The notes below the pieces were generated by a model. It was not told where the DNA came from. It searched no databases and saw nothing but the letters and a program-made list of their open reading frames with translations. Positions 1-10,027 of a DNA stretch of 51,343 nucleotides are shown here, one piece after another. Source of the stretch: Verrucomicrobiota bacterium (GTDB taxonomy: Bacteria; Verrucomicrobiota; Verrucomicrobiia; Methylacidiphilales; Verrucolacustridaceae); the NCBI GenBank assembly GCA_016876055.1, contig VHDM01000001.1, positions 1 to 51,343 on the forward strand, in the 5' to 3' direction. A program made the position numbers and the translations under genes. Position 1 is the stretch's first letter. Every line of letters begins with the position of its first letter.

Positions 1-74
1 TGGATTCGAACCAGCGAAGGCGTAGAGCCAGCAGATTTACAGTCTGCCCCGTTTGGCCACTTCGGTATCCGCCC
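1..74 (-). tRNA. tRNA-Tyr (GTA), 3' end cut by window edge
   Basis: Read on the minus strand, this shows a tRNA 5' acceptor strand, D-arm, an anticodon stem-loop with GTA, a long class II variable arm and the T-arm up to the left edge. The long variable arm and GTA anticodon identify tRNA-Tyr. The 3' acceptor strand lies outside the window, so only the 5' end (about 74) is defined. Confidence 0.9.
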
Positions 75-174
75 GGGAAAGGGAGAGACTCGCAAAAAAG
101 GTGGGAGCGGTCAAAAGCGTTCCCGAGGGGGAAGATTGCCTCGGTTCCCATGGAAAGGTAGGATTTGGAATCTT

Positions 175-248
175 GCGCTGTTAGCTCAACTGGATAGAGC
201 ACCTGACTACGGATCAGGAGGTTAGAGGTTCGAATCCTCTACGGCGCA
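175..248 (+). tRNA. tRNA-Arg (ACG)
   Basis: A full cloverleaf is visible. The acceptor strand GCGCTGT pairs with ACGGCGC with one G-U pair, the anticodon loop CTACGGA carries ACG, and the T-arm has GTTCGAATC. The discriminator base is A. No CCA is encoded. It is followed 12 bases later by tRNA-Gly, suggesting one transcript. Confidence 0.95.
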
Positions 249-260
249 CGGTTCTCTACC

Positions 261-331
261 GCGGCTGTAGTTCAATGGTAGAACGCTAGCCTTCCAAGCT
301 AGACACGAGGGTTCGATTCCCTCCAGCCGCA
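261..331 (+). tRNA. tRNA-Gly (TCC)
   Basis: The acceptor GCGGCTG pairs with CAGCCGC, the anticodon loop CTTCCAA gives TCC, and the T-loop is GTTCGATTC. The length of 71 is usual for tRNA-Gly. CCA is not encoded. The start codon of the next protein gene lies only 16 bases after the discriminator base. Confidence 0.95.
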
Positions 332-347
332 CCGTTATTGTGATGCC

Positions 348-2402
<2,055 letters not shown>

Positions 2403-2455
2403 ATTGAGGCGGGGGTGGGCGACCGGTAAGGTTTTAACAAAGGGAGGGAATGAAT

Positions 2456-2683
2456 ATGGATCGCGAGGGGGAACGGACATTGCGTTCGGAAAAAGTGCAA
2501 ATTGAGAGGAAGACCTTCTTTCTGGATCTGAAAGAAAACGACCGGGGCCGCTTTTTGCGGATCACGGAGGATGTGGGGGGTCGTCGGGACCGGATCATCA
2601 TGCCGGCCAGCGGCATGGAGGATTTCGCCCGGGCGCTGGATGATTTGATTATCTTCGAGCAGGAAGAGCTCGGCCCCCGCTAG
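2456..2683 (+). CDS. PUR-family nucleic-acid-binding protein (DUF3276)
   Basis: A 75-residue protein with one PUR-type repeat: RKTFFLDLKENDRGRFLRI, then a basic GGRRDRIIMPASG segment and an acidic C-terminal helix. Bacterial homologues such as Borrelia BpuR bind single-stranded DNA or RNA as dimers, and some act as post-transcriptional regulators. The ATG at 2456 is preferred over the one at 2450 because GGGAGGG at 2442-2448 then has usable spacing. It lies 53 bases after the DUF255 gene and converges with the zincin gene. The targets here are unknown. Confidence 0.85.
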   Translation: MDREGERTLRSEKVQIERKTFFLDLKENDRGRFLRITEDVGGRRDRIIMPASGMEDFARALDDLIIFEQEELGPR

Positions 2684-2730
2684 CGGGAGGAAATTTCGAC
2701 GGTTGGATTTTGGGTTAGGGTCGAGAGCGG

Positions 2731-3087
2731 TTAGTCGAGATCGCGGAGGGTGAGGTCGTCCTCGTCAAAGCCGAGGAAGTGGCCCAGCTCATGGAGGTAG
2801 GTGGTACGCACTTCCTCGGCAAAGATTTCCGGATCACCCTCGGCCAGATCCCAGAGGTTATCCAAGTAGAGAATGATCCGCGGGGGCGGATCCGAGGCGT
2901 GGGGATCGGCCTCGAGGCGGCTGGCTCCCTCAAACAGGCCGAGGAGGTCCGGTTCGAATCCTTGGTCCAAAACGGCCTGATCCGGCACCGCTTGGTAAAG
3001 AGTGACGACCGGTTCCGACGCGGTGCGTAATTCGGGAGTGAGTCGGGAGCGGATGCGGTGGACGCTCGCGCGGGCCAGTTGATGCAA
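2731..3087 (-). CDS. Small zincin-like metallopeptidase
   Basis: A 118-residue protein of the small possible-metallopeptidase family (DUF1025/COG3824). The HELGHFLGFDED segment near the C-terminus contains the HExxH zinc site followed by a third acidic or histidine-class ligand region. The IILYLDNLWDLAEGDPE segment is also typical of the family. No signal peptide is present, so it is likely cytoplasmic, and the substrate is unknown. The start is uncertain: the first in-frame codon after an upstream stop is TTG at 3087, and no Shine-Dalgarno sequence is visible. It is divergent from the WG-repeat gene. Confidence 0.8.
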   Translation of the reverse strand: MHQLARASVHRIRSRLTPELRTASEPVVTLYQAVPDQAVLDQGFEPDLLGLFEGASRLEADPHASDPPPRIILYLDNLWDLAEGDPEIFAEEVRTTYLHELGHFLGFDEDDLTLRDLD

Positions 3088-3201
3088 GTCGGGTTTCAGG
3101 CTGCCAGGTTAGGATCAGTTTCTGATCCGGGAAAATGGGAAAGGCGAGGCCGGATCAAAAAAGCTCTTAAAATCAGGAGGCGGAAGGGGCAGGATGACCC
3201 C

Positions 3202-4845
3202 ATGCGACGTGGCGTGGTTTTGGTCCTCGGACTGGTCTGGCCGTGGGCCGGGCTGGCCCAGGGCAAGTGGGGGATGGTGGATACGAACGGAACGGTGCGG
3301 ATTCCCGAGCGCTACGATGAGATCGGGGTTTTTCGCGGGGATTTGGCGAGGGGCCTGCCGCTCCCGGAATTTTTGCCTGGGCTGAAGGGAGCCACCATCG
3401 TGAAGTGGCTCAAGGCGGAAGGTGAGGAGGTGAAGAAGGATGAGGCGTTGGCCCAGGTGGAGCTGAAGGAACCTACGATTCCCGTGATGGCGCCGGCCAA
3501 AGGAATGCTGACCCAGATCGGGGTGCCGGTGGGCGGGGCGGCGATCCCGGGAGCGGCCTTGGGCAAGGTGCGGGTTTTGGGGACGGTGGACCTGTTTGCG
3601 AAAAAGCAGTTTGAGGTGGAGTGCCCGAGCTTCGGGCCGAATTCAGGTTCCGCCAGCGTGGTGCGGTGGCTGAAGTTGGAGGGGGATGCGGTGGGGAAGG
3701 GGGAAAAGATTGCGGAGATCCGTCCGGCCCAGGCGATGGCAGTGGTGCTTGCGCCGGGATCCGGCACGCTGGTGGATATTGAGGTGGCGGAGGGGGCGGA
3801 GGCGGCGACGGGGCAGGTGATCGCCCGGATGGGGGTCGGTCGGGTGCCACTGCGTGCGGGCAAGGACTGGTTCTTTGTGGATGAGCGGGGCAACCGGGTC
3901 ACCCCGGGCCGTTTTGACCAAGTGGGGGTGGTGCAGGGAGGGATGGCTCCGGTGCGGGCGGGGGACCGGTGGAGTTTTGTGGATGGAGAGGGGAAACAAG
4001 TTGGCAAGGCGGATTACGACGAAGCCCGGGAGGTGTGGGGCGGGTTGGCGGCGGTGCGACAGAAGGAGCGCTGGGGATTTGTGGCGTACCACGAGGGAAC
4101 CCTGAAAAATTCGATCCCGCCGCGTTTTTTCCAGGTAAAAGATTTTGCGGAGGGTTTGGCGGCGGTGGAGGAGAGTGACGATGCTCCGGTGGACGAGCAG
4201 GCGGAGCCCAAGCTTTTTGAGGAGGTGGCCGAGGTCAAACAACCGGCGGGACCGGTGGCGTGGGGCTACATCCTTCCCAGCGGTAAATTATGGATTCCCT
4301 CGGAGTTTGCGGAGGCGGGTCGCTTTGTGGACGGGCGGGCGGTGGTGCGACCCCAGGGAGAGGGGGCCAACGTCCTGCTCATCGACAGCAAGGGAAAGGT
4401 GCGGACCTCCGCCCTCTATACAGGGCTGGTGTCGTTGGGGGAAAAGCGGGTGGCCTGGAAGCGGGCCCAGGGATGGGGGCTGATGGATATGACGGAGAAG
4501 GCGATGGAAATTTCCCCGGGTGGGGCGGAAAGCCTGCAGGCGATTGGACCATTTGGCAGTGAGCGGGCGCCAGCCAAGGGCGAGAACGGGAAGTGGGGTT
4601 ATCTGGATCCGATGGGAACATGGGCGATTCCGCCAAAATTTGAACGTGCGGGTATTTTCCGGAACGGCTTGGCGGCGGCCAAGGAGCCAGGGGCCAGGTG
4701 GGGATTTCTCAAGCCGGACGGGAGCTGGGGCATCGAGCCGAAGTACGCGCGGGTGAGAAGTTTTTCCGACGGCTTGGCGGCGGCGGGGGAGCAGGGTGAG
4801 GTGGAGGCGGGCCCCGAGCCGGAGACCGGGGGCCGGTGGGAGTAA
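3202..4845 (+). CDS. Secreted WG-repeat protein with two embedded lipoyl-like domains
   Basis: A 547-residue protein. Residues 1-20 look like a signal peptide (MRRGVVLVLGLVWPWAGLAQ). One WG repeat follows (KWGMVDTNGTVRIP, 22-41). Two segments, about 54-127 and 139-213, then resemble biotinyl/lipoyl carrier domains: TIVKWLKAEGEEVKKDE with VMAPAKG, and SVVRWLKLEGDAVGKGE with VLAPGSG. The modified lysine is displaced or absent: E90, with K89 beside it, in the first domain, and Q177 in the second. Several more WG repeats fill about 215 to the C-terminus. The ATG at 3202 is chosen because it opens the signal peptide and has AGGA upstream; the reading frame is open further 5'. Its stop codon overlaps the dnaJ-type start as TAATG. 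WG repeats are usually protein-binding, but no function is assigned here. Confidence 0.75.
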   Translation: MRRGVVLVLGLVWPWAGLAQGKWGMVDTNGTVRIPERYDEIGVFRGDLARGLPLPEFLPGLKGATIVKWLKAEGEEVKKDEALAQVELKEPTIPVMAPAKGMLTQIGVPVGGAAIPGAALGKVRVLGTVDLFAKKQFEVECPSFGPNSGSASVVRWLKLEGDAVGKGEKIAEIRPAQAMAVVLAPGSGTLVDIEVAEGAEAATGQVIARMGVGRVPLRAGKDWFFVDERGNRVTPGRFDQVGVVQGGMAPVRAGDRWSFVDGEGKQVGKADYDEAREVWGGLAAVRQKERWGFVAYHEGTLKNSIPPRFFQVKDFAEGLAAVEESDDAPVDEQAEPKLFEEVAEVKQPAGPVAWGYILPSGKLWIPSEFAEAGRFVDGRAVVRPQGEGANVLLIDSKGKVRTSALYTGLVSLGEKRVAWKRAQGWGLMDMTEKAMEISPGGAESLQAIGPFGSERAPAKGENGKWGYLDPMGTWAIPPKFERAGIFRNGLAAAKEPGARWGFLKPDGSWGIEPKYARVRSFSDGLAAAGEQGEVEAGPEPETGGRWE

Positions 4846-5762
4846 TGGAGTTCCGGGACTATTACGAGACTTTGGGGGTTACGCGGACGGCGAGCGCGGA
4901 GGAGATCCGCAGCGCCTTCCGAAAAAAGGCGCGGGAATACCATCCCGACGTGGCCAAGGATAAGGCGCAGGGGGCGGAGAGGTTCAAGGAGGTGAACGAG
5001 GCGTACGAGGTGCTGAGCGATCCGGCGAAGCGGATGAAATATGACCAGATGGGAAGGGAGGGGCCGGGCGGGGGTTTTGCCTGGCAGGGGGCTCCGGGAC
5101 CCAGCGGGCCGGACATGGAGGAGTTTCATTTTGGCGGGACGGGGTACAGCGACTTTTTCGAGCACCTGTTTGGCGGGATGGGGAGTGGGGGGGTGCGGGG
5201 GCCGGGCGGACGGCGCATGGCGAGACGAGGCTCGGATATTGAGGGGGATCTCATGGTCCCCTTGGAGGAGGCTCTGGGCGGGTCTGTGCGGGAGGTCACC
5301 CTGCAGCGGGGCGGGAAGACCGAAACCTACCGGGTGAAGATTCCCGCGGGTGTGCGGGAGGGACAGAGGATCCGGTTGGCGGGCAAGGGGGAGTCGGGGC
5401 GAAGTGGAGGGGAATCCGGGGATCTTTACCTGCGGGTGAGACTCGCGCGGCATCCAGACCTGAGGGTGGAGGGCAGGGATCTTTACACTGATCTGGAGGT
5501 GGCGCCGTGGGAAGCGGTGCTGGGGGCCAGCGTGCCGGTGCCGACTCTGGACGGAAGGGTGACCCTAAAAATTCCGGCCGGTTCGACAGCCGGTCAGAAA
5601 CTGAGGTTGCGGGGGCAAGGGTTGCCGCGGGAGGATGGAGGTCGTGGAGATCTGTATGCGGTGCTGGAAATCGCCGTGCCCGGCCGGGTGGGACCGGAAG
5701 AGAAAAAGCTTTGGGAAAAGCTGGCGGAGGAGAGCCGCTGGCGGCCGGGAGGAGCAGCCTAA
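4845..5762 (+). CDS. cbpA: CbpA-type DnaJ chaperone (no zinc finger)
   Basis: A 305-residue co-chaperone for DnaK. The J-domain occupies about 1-70 (DYYETLGV, HPD in YHPDVAKDK). A Gly-rich linker follows (GGTGYSDFFEHLFGGMG). The C-terminal substrate-binding domains run from about 125 to 295 (EGDLMVPLEEALGGS, VKIPAGVREGQRIRL, VTLKIPAGSTAGQKLRL). The four CxxCxGxG zinc repeats of DnaJ are absent, which places it with CbpA (class B). The ATG overlaps the previous stop codon. The CbpM-like modulator gene begins 3 bases downstream, which supports the assignment. Confidence 0.92.
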   Translation: MEFRDYYETLGVTRTASAEEIRSAFRKKAREYHPDVAKDKAQGAERFKEVNEAYEVLSDPAKRMKYDQMGREGPGGGFAWQGAPGPSGPDMEEFHFGGTGYSDFFEHLFGGMGSGGVRGPGGRRMARRGSDIEGDLMVPLEEALGGSVREVTLQRGGKTETYRVKIPAGVREGQRIRLAGKGESGRSGGESGDLYLRVRLARHPDLRVEGRDLYTDLEVAPWEAVLGASVPVPTLDGRVTLKIPAGSTAGQKLRLRGQGLPREDGGRGDLYAVLEIAVPGRVGPEEKKLWEKLAEESRWRPGGAA

Positions 5763-5765
5763 GGC

Positions 5766-6083
5766 ATGAAGGGAAAGAAGAACCAGCTGGCGGGAAGGGT
5801 TTGGGCGGAGTCCCCGCGGGTGTTCGCCTTGGAGGAGTTGGCCCGGATGGCGGAAACCACTGTCGAAGTGGTGCAGCAGTACAGCGAAATGGGCCTGCTG
5901 GGAGAGGAGGGACGGCAAGGCTCTTTCGGGGAAGGAACGTTGTTTCTGGTGAGGCGGATCGAGCAGTTGCGAATCGAGTACGGGATGCCGGCGGAAGGAG
6001 CAGGGCTGGTTTTGGATCTGGCCGCCCGGGTTGAGGAGTTGGAGGAGGAGATCCGGGCTTTGCGAGAGGCAACGGGGCGATGA
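5766..6083 (+). CDS. cbpM: Chaperone modulator CbpM-like, MerR-type HTH
   Basis: A 105-residue protein with a MerR-like N-terminal helix-turn-helix (FALEELARMAETTVEVVQQYSEMGLL) and a C-terminal coiled helix (LAARVEELEEEIRALREA). CbpM proteins bind the J-domain of CbpA and block its interaction with DnaK. The gene lies directly after the CbpA-type gene, as in gamma-proteobacteria. Sequence similarity is modest, so the assignment rests partly on context. It overlaps the next start by 4 bases (ATGA). Confidence 0.75.
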   Translation: MKGKKNQLAGRVWAESPRVFALEELARMAETTVEVVQQYSEMGLLGEEGRQGSFGEGTLFLVRRIEQLRIEYGMPAEGAGLVLDLAARVEELEEEIRALREATGR

Positions 6084-6517
6084 GCGTAGGTTTTGGCCAG
6101 CCGGTGCCCGGGCTGCGGAGCCCCCGAGAGCAGGTGGACGGGTTGGTCTATTTCGGGCGGATGGTGGACAAGCTCCGGCTGGAACTGGCTGGGAAACTTC
6201 CGAAAGATTATCAGGAAAACATGGGCAAGGGTTTCGATGCTTCCTGCTGTGAATTTTTGGGTGTTGCCTACGGGAAAGTAAGGGAACGAGTCCGAGAAGG
6301 GAGCTCCGACCGGGAGTTGCTCGACTGGTGCCAAAGCCACGGGAAAAAAAGGGATGCGGGTGACCGGGCGGTGTGGAATGCGTATCTCTCCAAGCGGGGC
6401 TGGCGGGATGACCTGGCAGATCGGCTGGCTTTCCGGAAACAAGAGGCGGGCTGGGAAGGCCGGGCGGAAATTCAGACTTTTTTCGATTACATGGATGCGG
6501 ATGAAGGCCGGATCTAG
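6080..6517 (+). CDS. DUF5069 domain protein
   Basis: A 145-residue protein matching the DUF5069 family: LRSPREQVDGLVYFGRMVDKL, then AGKLPKDYQENMGKGFDASC and a C-terminal DYMDADEGRI. The family is common in PVC bacteria and has no known function. There is no signal peptide or membrane segment, so a cytoplasmic soluble protein is expected. The start overlaps the CbpM-like gene by 4 bases, making it the last gene of the WG-CbpA-CbpM operon. Confidence 0.8.
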   Translation: MSVGFGQPVPGLRSPREQVDGLVYFGRMVDKLRLELAGKLPKDYQENMGKGFDASCCEFLGVAYGKVRERVREGSSDRELLDWCQSHGKKRDAGDRAVWNAYLSKRGWRDDLADRLAFRKQEAGWEGRAEIQTFFDYMDADEGRI

Positions 6518-6562
6518 CGGGAACCGATTGCCAACTGCCAACCAAATGGACATGCTCTGGGG

Positions 6563-7276
6563 ATGAGATTCCTTCACTCCCTCCTCCTGGCCTTGGTCGT
6601 CGCAGCCCCCTTCCCGGCCTTGGCCGTCAGCAGCATGGAGGAGAGGATCGACAAGACCATCGACGTGTTGGAGCAGTACGGCAAGGCCCAGGGAGATAGC
6701 ATTCCGCGGGAAGTGTTTCACGAGGCCAAAGGTCTGGCGGTTTTATGGGTGATCAAAGCGGGCTTCATCGTGGCAGGAGAGGGAGGGGACGGGCTGGTGG
6801 TCATCCGTAAAGGAAACAAGTGGTCTCATCCTTCGGCGATTTCGGCGGCAGGGGCGGGGGTGGGATTCCAAGCCGGGGGTTCCTCCCAAGATTATGTGCT
6901 TTTGCTGAATACCGAGAACGCGGTGGAGCAGTTTTCTCAAAAAGGAAATTACACGAGCAGCGCCGAGGTGGAGGGGACGGCGGGGCCGGTGGGGCGGGAG
7001 CTGTCGGCTGGCGTGGCCACCGTGAATGCGCCGGTCTACACCTACAGCTTCACCAAGGGCCTTTTTGGGGGCGTCTCGTTGTCCGGCCTCGGCTATGCTT
7101 CGGCGGATGACACAAATGAGAATTTTTACGGCCAGCGGCTAACGCCCAAGGAGATCTTGGACGGAAAAGTGAAAAAATCTCCCGAAGCGGTGAAGCGGCT
7201 CTGGAAGGCCTTGGAGCAACTCGATAAGAAACCCAAAATCGAAGGCAAGACCCCGACCAAGGATAAAAAGAACTAG
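6563..7276 (+). CDS. Secreted SYLF-domain lipid-binding protein (Ysc84 family)
   Basis: A 237-residue protein. Residues 1-21 are a clear signal peptide (LLLALVVAAPFPALA). The SYLF domain spans about 25-200, with IPREVFHEAKGLAVLWVIKAGF, a glycine-rich VGFQAGGSSQDYVLL strand and VYTYSFTKGLFGGVSLSG. SYLF domains bind phosphoinositides in eukaryotes; bacterial members are periplasmic and little characterised. The charged tail (EQLDKKPKIEGKTPTKDKK) is probably disordered. It is followed 12 bases later by the OmpA-like gene, so the two may form an envelope operon. Confidence 0.88.
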   Translation: MRFLHSLLLALVVAAPFPALAVSSMEERIDKTIDVLEQYGKAQGDSIPREVFHEAKGLAVLWVIKAGFIVAGEGGDGLVVIRKGNKWSHPSAISAAGAGVGFQAGGSSQDYVLLLNTENAVEQFSQKGNYTSSAEVEGTAGPVGRELSAGVATVNAPVYTYSFTKGLFGGVSLSGLGYASADDTNENFYGQRLTPKEILDGKVKKSPEAVKRLWKALEQLDKKPKIEGKTPTKDKKN

Positions 7277-7288
7277 CGGTTTTTCTCC

Positions 7289-8245
7289 ATGGCTGAGCCG
7301 ACTCCTCCCCCTCCGCCTGCACCCCTGCCCAAGGCAAACCTGCCCGCCTCGTTGCCGGCGGCGGCGGGAAAGTCGGCGGCTCAAGCCGTGGCGGCGAGTA
7401 CGGCCAAGACGGTGGCTTCGACCGTGGGGGCGGTGGTGGCTTGGAAAGGGGTGGCGTTGGCGACGGCGGCGGTGCTGGGGTTGGGGGGGGGAGGGTACTA
7501 TTTCAATCGCGACCTGAAGGCGAGGAGCCAGTTAACGGAAGCAGAGCAGCGGGTGGCGACGCTGGAAAGCCAACTGAAGGAGGCGACGAGCGGGTCAGAG
7601 GCGCTGCGGGCCCAGTTGGACACGGCGCAGGGGGAAGTGGAGAAAGGCAAGAAGTTGGCGCTGGAGTTGGAACAGACCAAGGCGGAGCTGGCCAAATTGA
7701 AGGATCTTTCGGATGCGGAAAAAAAGGTGCTGGAGCAGAAGTTGGTCGAGCAGCAGTTGGCGATGGAGAAGTTCAAGGCGGAAACGGTGCAGGCCGACAC
7801 CAAGCTGGAGGAGAATCTGAAAAAGGAGCTCACCGACAAAGACGTGCAGATCTCGCGGCTGAAAAACCAGCTGAAGGTGACGGTGGCAAGCGAGATCCTG
7901 TTCCTAAGCGGATCGGCGGAACTTTCTCCGGAAGGCGTCGATGTGTTGCGGAAGGTGGCCAAGGCCGCCAACAAGGTGCAGGACGAGGTGCGGGTGGATG
8001 GGCATACCGACAGTGACCCGATCGCCCCAGTCCTGGCCCAGTACTATCCGACGAATTGGGAGCTTTCGACGGCGCGGGCGGCCGTGGCGGTGCGGGCACT
8101 TGAAGCCACCGGGATGGTGCCGGCCTCGCGGCTTGCCGCAGTGGGGTTTGGCGATAGCCGGCCGGTGGCGCCGAACGACAGCGCGGAGGGCAAGGCAAAG
8201 AACCGGCGGGTGGAGATTGTCTTTACGCCGGCGAAGAGCCGGTAG
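7289..8245 (+). CDS. Inner-membrane-anchored OmpA/MotB-like peptidoglycan-binding protein
   Basis: A 318-residue protein. The first 35 residues are Pro/Ala-rich and likely cytoplasmic or flexible. One membrane segment follows at about 48-68 (GVALATAAVLGLGGGGYYF). A long charged coiled coil runs from about 73 to 190. The C-terminal OmpA domain (about 200-315) has VRVDGHTDSDP, ARAAVAVRALEATGMVPASRLAAVGFGDSRPV and KNRRVEIVF. Such proteins anchor the envelope to peptidoglycan. No Shine-Dalgarno sequence precedes the ATG. The last 23 bases overlap the convergent cupin gene. Confidence 0.88.
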   Translation: MAEPTPPPPPAPLPKANLPASLPAAAGKSAAQAVAASTAKTVASTVGAVVAWKGVALATAAVLGLGGGGYYFNRDLKARSQLTEAEQRVATLESQLKEATSGSEALRAQLDTAQGEVEKGKKLALELEQTKAELAKLKDLSDAEKKVLEQKLVEQQLAMEKFKAETVQADTKLEENLKKELTDKDVQISRLKNQLKVTVASEILFLSGSAELSPEGVDVLRKVAKAANKVQDEVRVDGHTDSDPIAPVLAQYYPTNWELSTARAAVAVRALEATGMVPASRLAAVGFGDSRPVAPNDSAEGKAKNRRVEIVFTPAKSR

Positions 8246-8624
8246 CGGCTACGGGAGGCGGAACGTCCCCCGGCAGGATGCCAGAGCCATCCGCGGTCTC
8301 GACCGAGAGGGGGCCATCGTACCAAGTTACGCTAATGACCTCATTTTCCGCCGTATGGGGTCCGTGCACGGTGTTTTTGGGAGCATGGAAAAAGGAGCCT
8401 GGTCCGTAGGCGACCTTGCCCTCGATCCATTTCCCTTTCAGCACCACGACGGATTCCGAGGTTTCGGGGTGGCGGTGGGCGGGGATCGTGGTGCCGGGTG
8501 CGAAGCGGCGGAGGAGGAAGCGGCCGCCGGTGGCGGCGTCGTGGGAGAGGGCGGCGAATGCCACGCCCGGAAAGGGCCCGGGCTCCCAGAGAGTCGTGTT
8601 GGGCAGGCGAATGGTGGGAAACAT
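8223..8624 (-). CDS. Cupin-domain protein
   Basis: A 133-residue single-domain cupin. Motif 1 is visible as PAHRHPETSESVVVLKGKW with two histidines and a glutamate for metal binding. Motif 2 is YGPGSFFHAPKNTVHGPH. The family includes small ChrR-like and dioxygenase-like proteins, and the substrate cannot be told. The ATG at 8624 is used; a TTG at 8642 with AGGAAGA upstream is a credible alternative adding six residues. It is convergent with, and overlaps, the OmpA-like gene, and is divergent from the phosphatase gene. Confidence 0.82.
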   Translation of the reverse strand: MFPTIRLPNTTLWEPGPFPGVAFAALSHDAATGGRFLLRRFAPGTTIPAHRHPETSESVVVLKGKWIEGKVAYGPGSFFHAPKNTVHGPHTAENEVISVTWYDGPLSVETADGSGILPGDVPPPVAATGSSPA

Positions 8625-8672
8625 GCCCCAAGAGTGCCCCAAGGAAATCTTCCTGACAACCGCCGGAGGAGT

Positions 8673-9971
8673 ATGGTGAACGACGTGCAGACACGGTCCA
8701 AGGATCCAAAGCCCCCCGCCGAAGGCTACCTTGGCCTGTTGCGACTGGCCGGGGAGATCGGCCGAGAACCAGACCTGAAAGGGCTGCTGGAGAAAATCCT
8801 GCAGAAAAGCCGCCCTTGGATGAGGACGGAGGCCTGTTCGATTTTTCTACCGGATCCGGCCACGGGGGAACTGGTGATCCACTCCGCCTATGGGGACAGC
8901 ACACCCCAACTGGGGAGCCTGCGGGTGCCAGCCGGCAAGGGAATTGTGGGGGCGGCGATGGAGGGGCGGAAAATGATCCGGGTGGATGATGTAAGCCGGG
9001 ATGTGCGTTTTTTTGCCAAGGCGGATGAGCAGACCGGCTGGAAAACCCGGGCGCTGTTGGCGGCTCCCTTGCTGGACGGGGACGAATGCCTGGGGGTGAT
9101 TGAATTTTTGAATCCCACGGGGCGCGCGGTGTTCAGCCCGCAGGACGAGGAATATATGGAGTATTTTTCCGGCCTGGTCTCCTCGGCCCTGGTGCGCATC
9201 CGGGCCCACGACGCCGCGCTGGAGAGGGCCCAGGTCCAACGGGACCTTGATTTGGCCCGGGAGATGCAGCAGGGGCTTTTGCCCAAAGAGTTTCCCGGAA
9301 AAGAACAGGCCCCCGGGGTGGAGATGTTTGCCCGCCTGGACCCGGCGAAGGAGGTGAGCGGAGATCTCTATGACTTTTTCACGGTGGAACCGGGGAAGAT
9401 GTGCTTTGTGGTCGGGGACGTTTCGGGCAAGGGGGTGGCGGCAGGCTTGTTCATGGCGGTGACGAGAACCCTGATCCGAGCGACGGCGGTCTCGGGTCGG
9501 CGGCCGATGGAAATCCTGCAAAAGGTAAATGCCCAGCTATGTGCGGAAAATCCCGCCAATCTGTTTGTGACCATGATTCTGGGGCTCCTCGACACCGCGA
9601 CCGGCCAGATGGAGTACGGGCAGGGGGGACACAATCCGCCGATTTTGGTGCCGACAAAGGGAGAGCCGGTGTATGAGCCATCGGGAGGTATGCCGTTAGG
9701 GGTGTTTGAGGACGCCCAATTCGGGCAAAGAAGGCTGGAGCTGAAACCGGGGGAAACCCTGCTGGTCTATACGGACGGGGTAACGGAAGCGATGAATCCC
9801 AAGAGGGAATTATTCGGGGAGGATCGTCTGAAGGCAGCGGTGCAAGGGCAGGTCAACCGCTCGCCTGAATCGCTCACCCAGAAAGTGGTGGAGGCGGTGG
9901 TGAAGTTTGCGAGCGGGGCAGAACCTTCCGACGATATCACCCTTTTGGCCATCCGGCATCGCACGGGCTGA
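8673..9971 (+). CDS. GAF-domain PP2C (RsbU/SpoIIE-type) phosphatase
   Basis: A 432-residue signalling phosphatase. A GAF sensor domain covers about 30-185 (GLLEKILQKSRPWMRTEACSIF, LLAAPLLDGDECLGVIEFLN). A helical linker (LERAQVQRDLDLAREMQQGLLP) leads to the SpoIIE/PP2C catalytic domain at about 220-430. Metal-binding aspartates are seen in EVSGDLYDFF, VGDVSGKGVAAGLFMA, DGVTEAMNP and SDDITLLAI. Such enzymes usually dephosphorylate an anti-sigma-factor antagonist in partner-switching. No RsbV/RsbW homologue lies nearby, so the target is unknown. The ATG at 8673 has a GGAGGA Shine-Dalgarno sequence at 8665-8670. Confidence 0.92.
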   Translation: MVNDVQTRSKDPKPPAEGYLGLLRLAGEIGREPDLKGLLEKILQKSRPWMRTEACSIFLPDPATGELVIHSAYGDSTPQLGSLRVPAGKGIVGAAMEGRKMIRVDDVSRDVRFFAKADEQTGWKTRALLAAPLLDGDECLGVIEFLNPTGRAVFSPQDEEYMEYFSGLVSSALVRIRAHDAALERAQVQRDLDLAREMQQGLLPKEFPGKEQAPGVEMFARLDPAKEVSGDLYDFFTVEPGKMCFVVGDVSGKGVAAGLFMAVTRTLIRATAVSGRRPMEILQKVNAQLCAENPANLFVTMILGLLDTATGQMEYGQGGHNPPILVPTKGEPVYEPSGGMPLGVFEDAQFGQRRLELKPGETLLVYTDGVTEAMNPKRELFGEDRLKAAVQGQVNRSPESLTQKVVEAVVKFASGAEPSDDITLLAIRHRTG

Positions 9972-10027
9972 AACGGATTTGACGAAGGGGGAGTGGAGGA
10001 AAAGAGGAGGGGAGGGGGAAGGCCGGA

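Noticed and set aside
3058..3201. N-terminal extension of the WG-repeat protein upstream of 3202
   Set aside because: The extension is basic, overlaps the divergent zincin gene and would bury a clear signal peptide.
7941..8672. Extended frame upstream of the GAF-PP2C phosphatase
   Set aside because: It is out of frame with the OmpA-like gene and antisense to the cupin; a GGAGGA ribosome site marks 8673 as the start.
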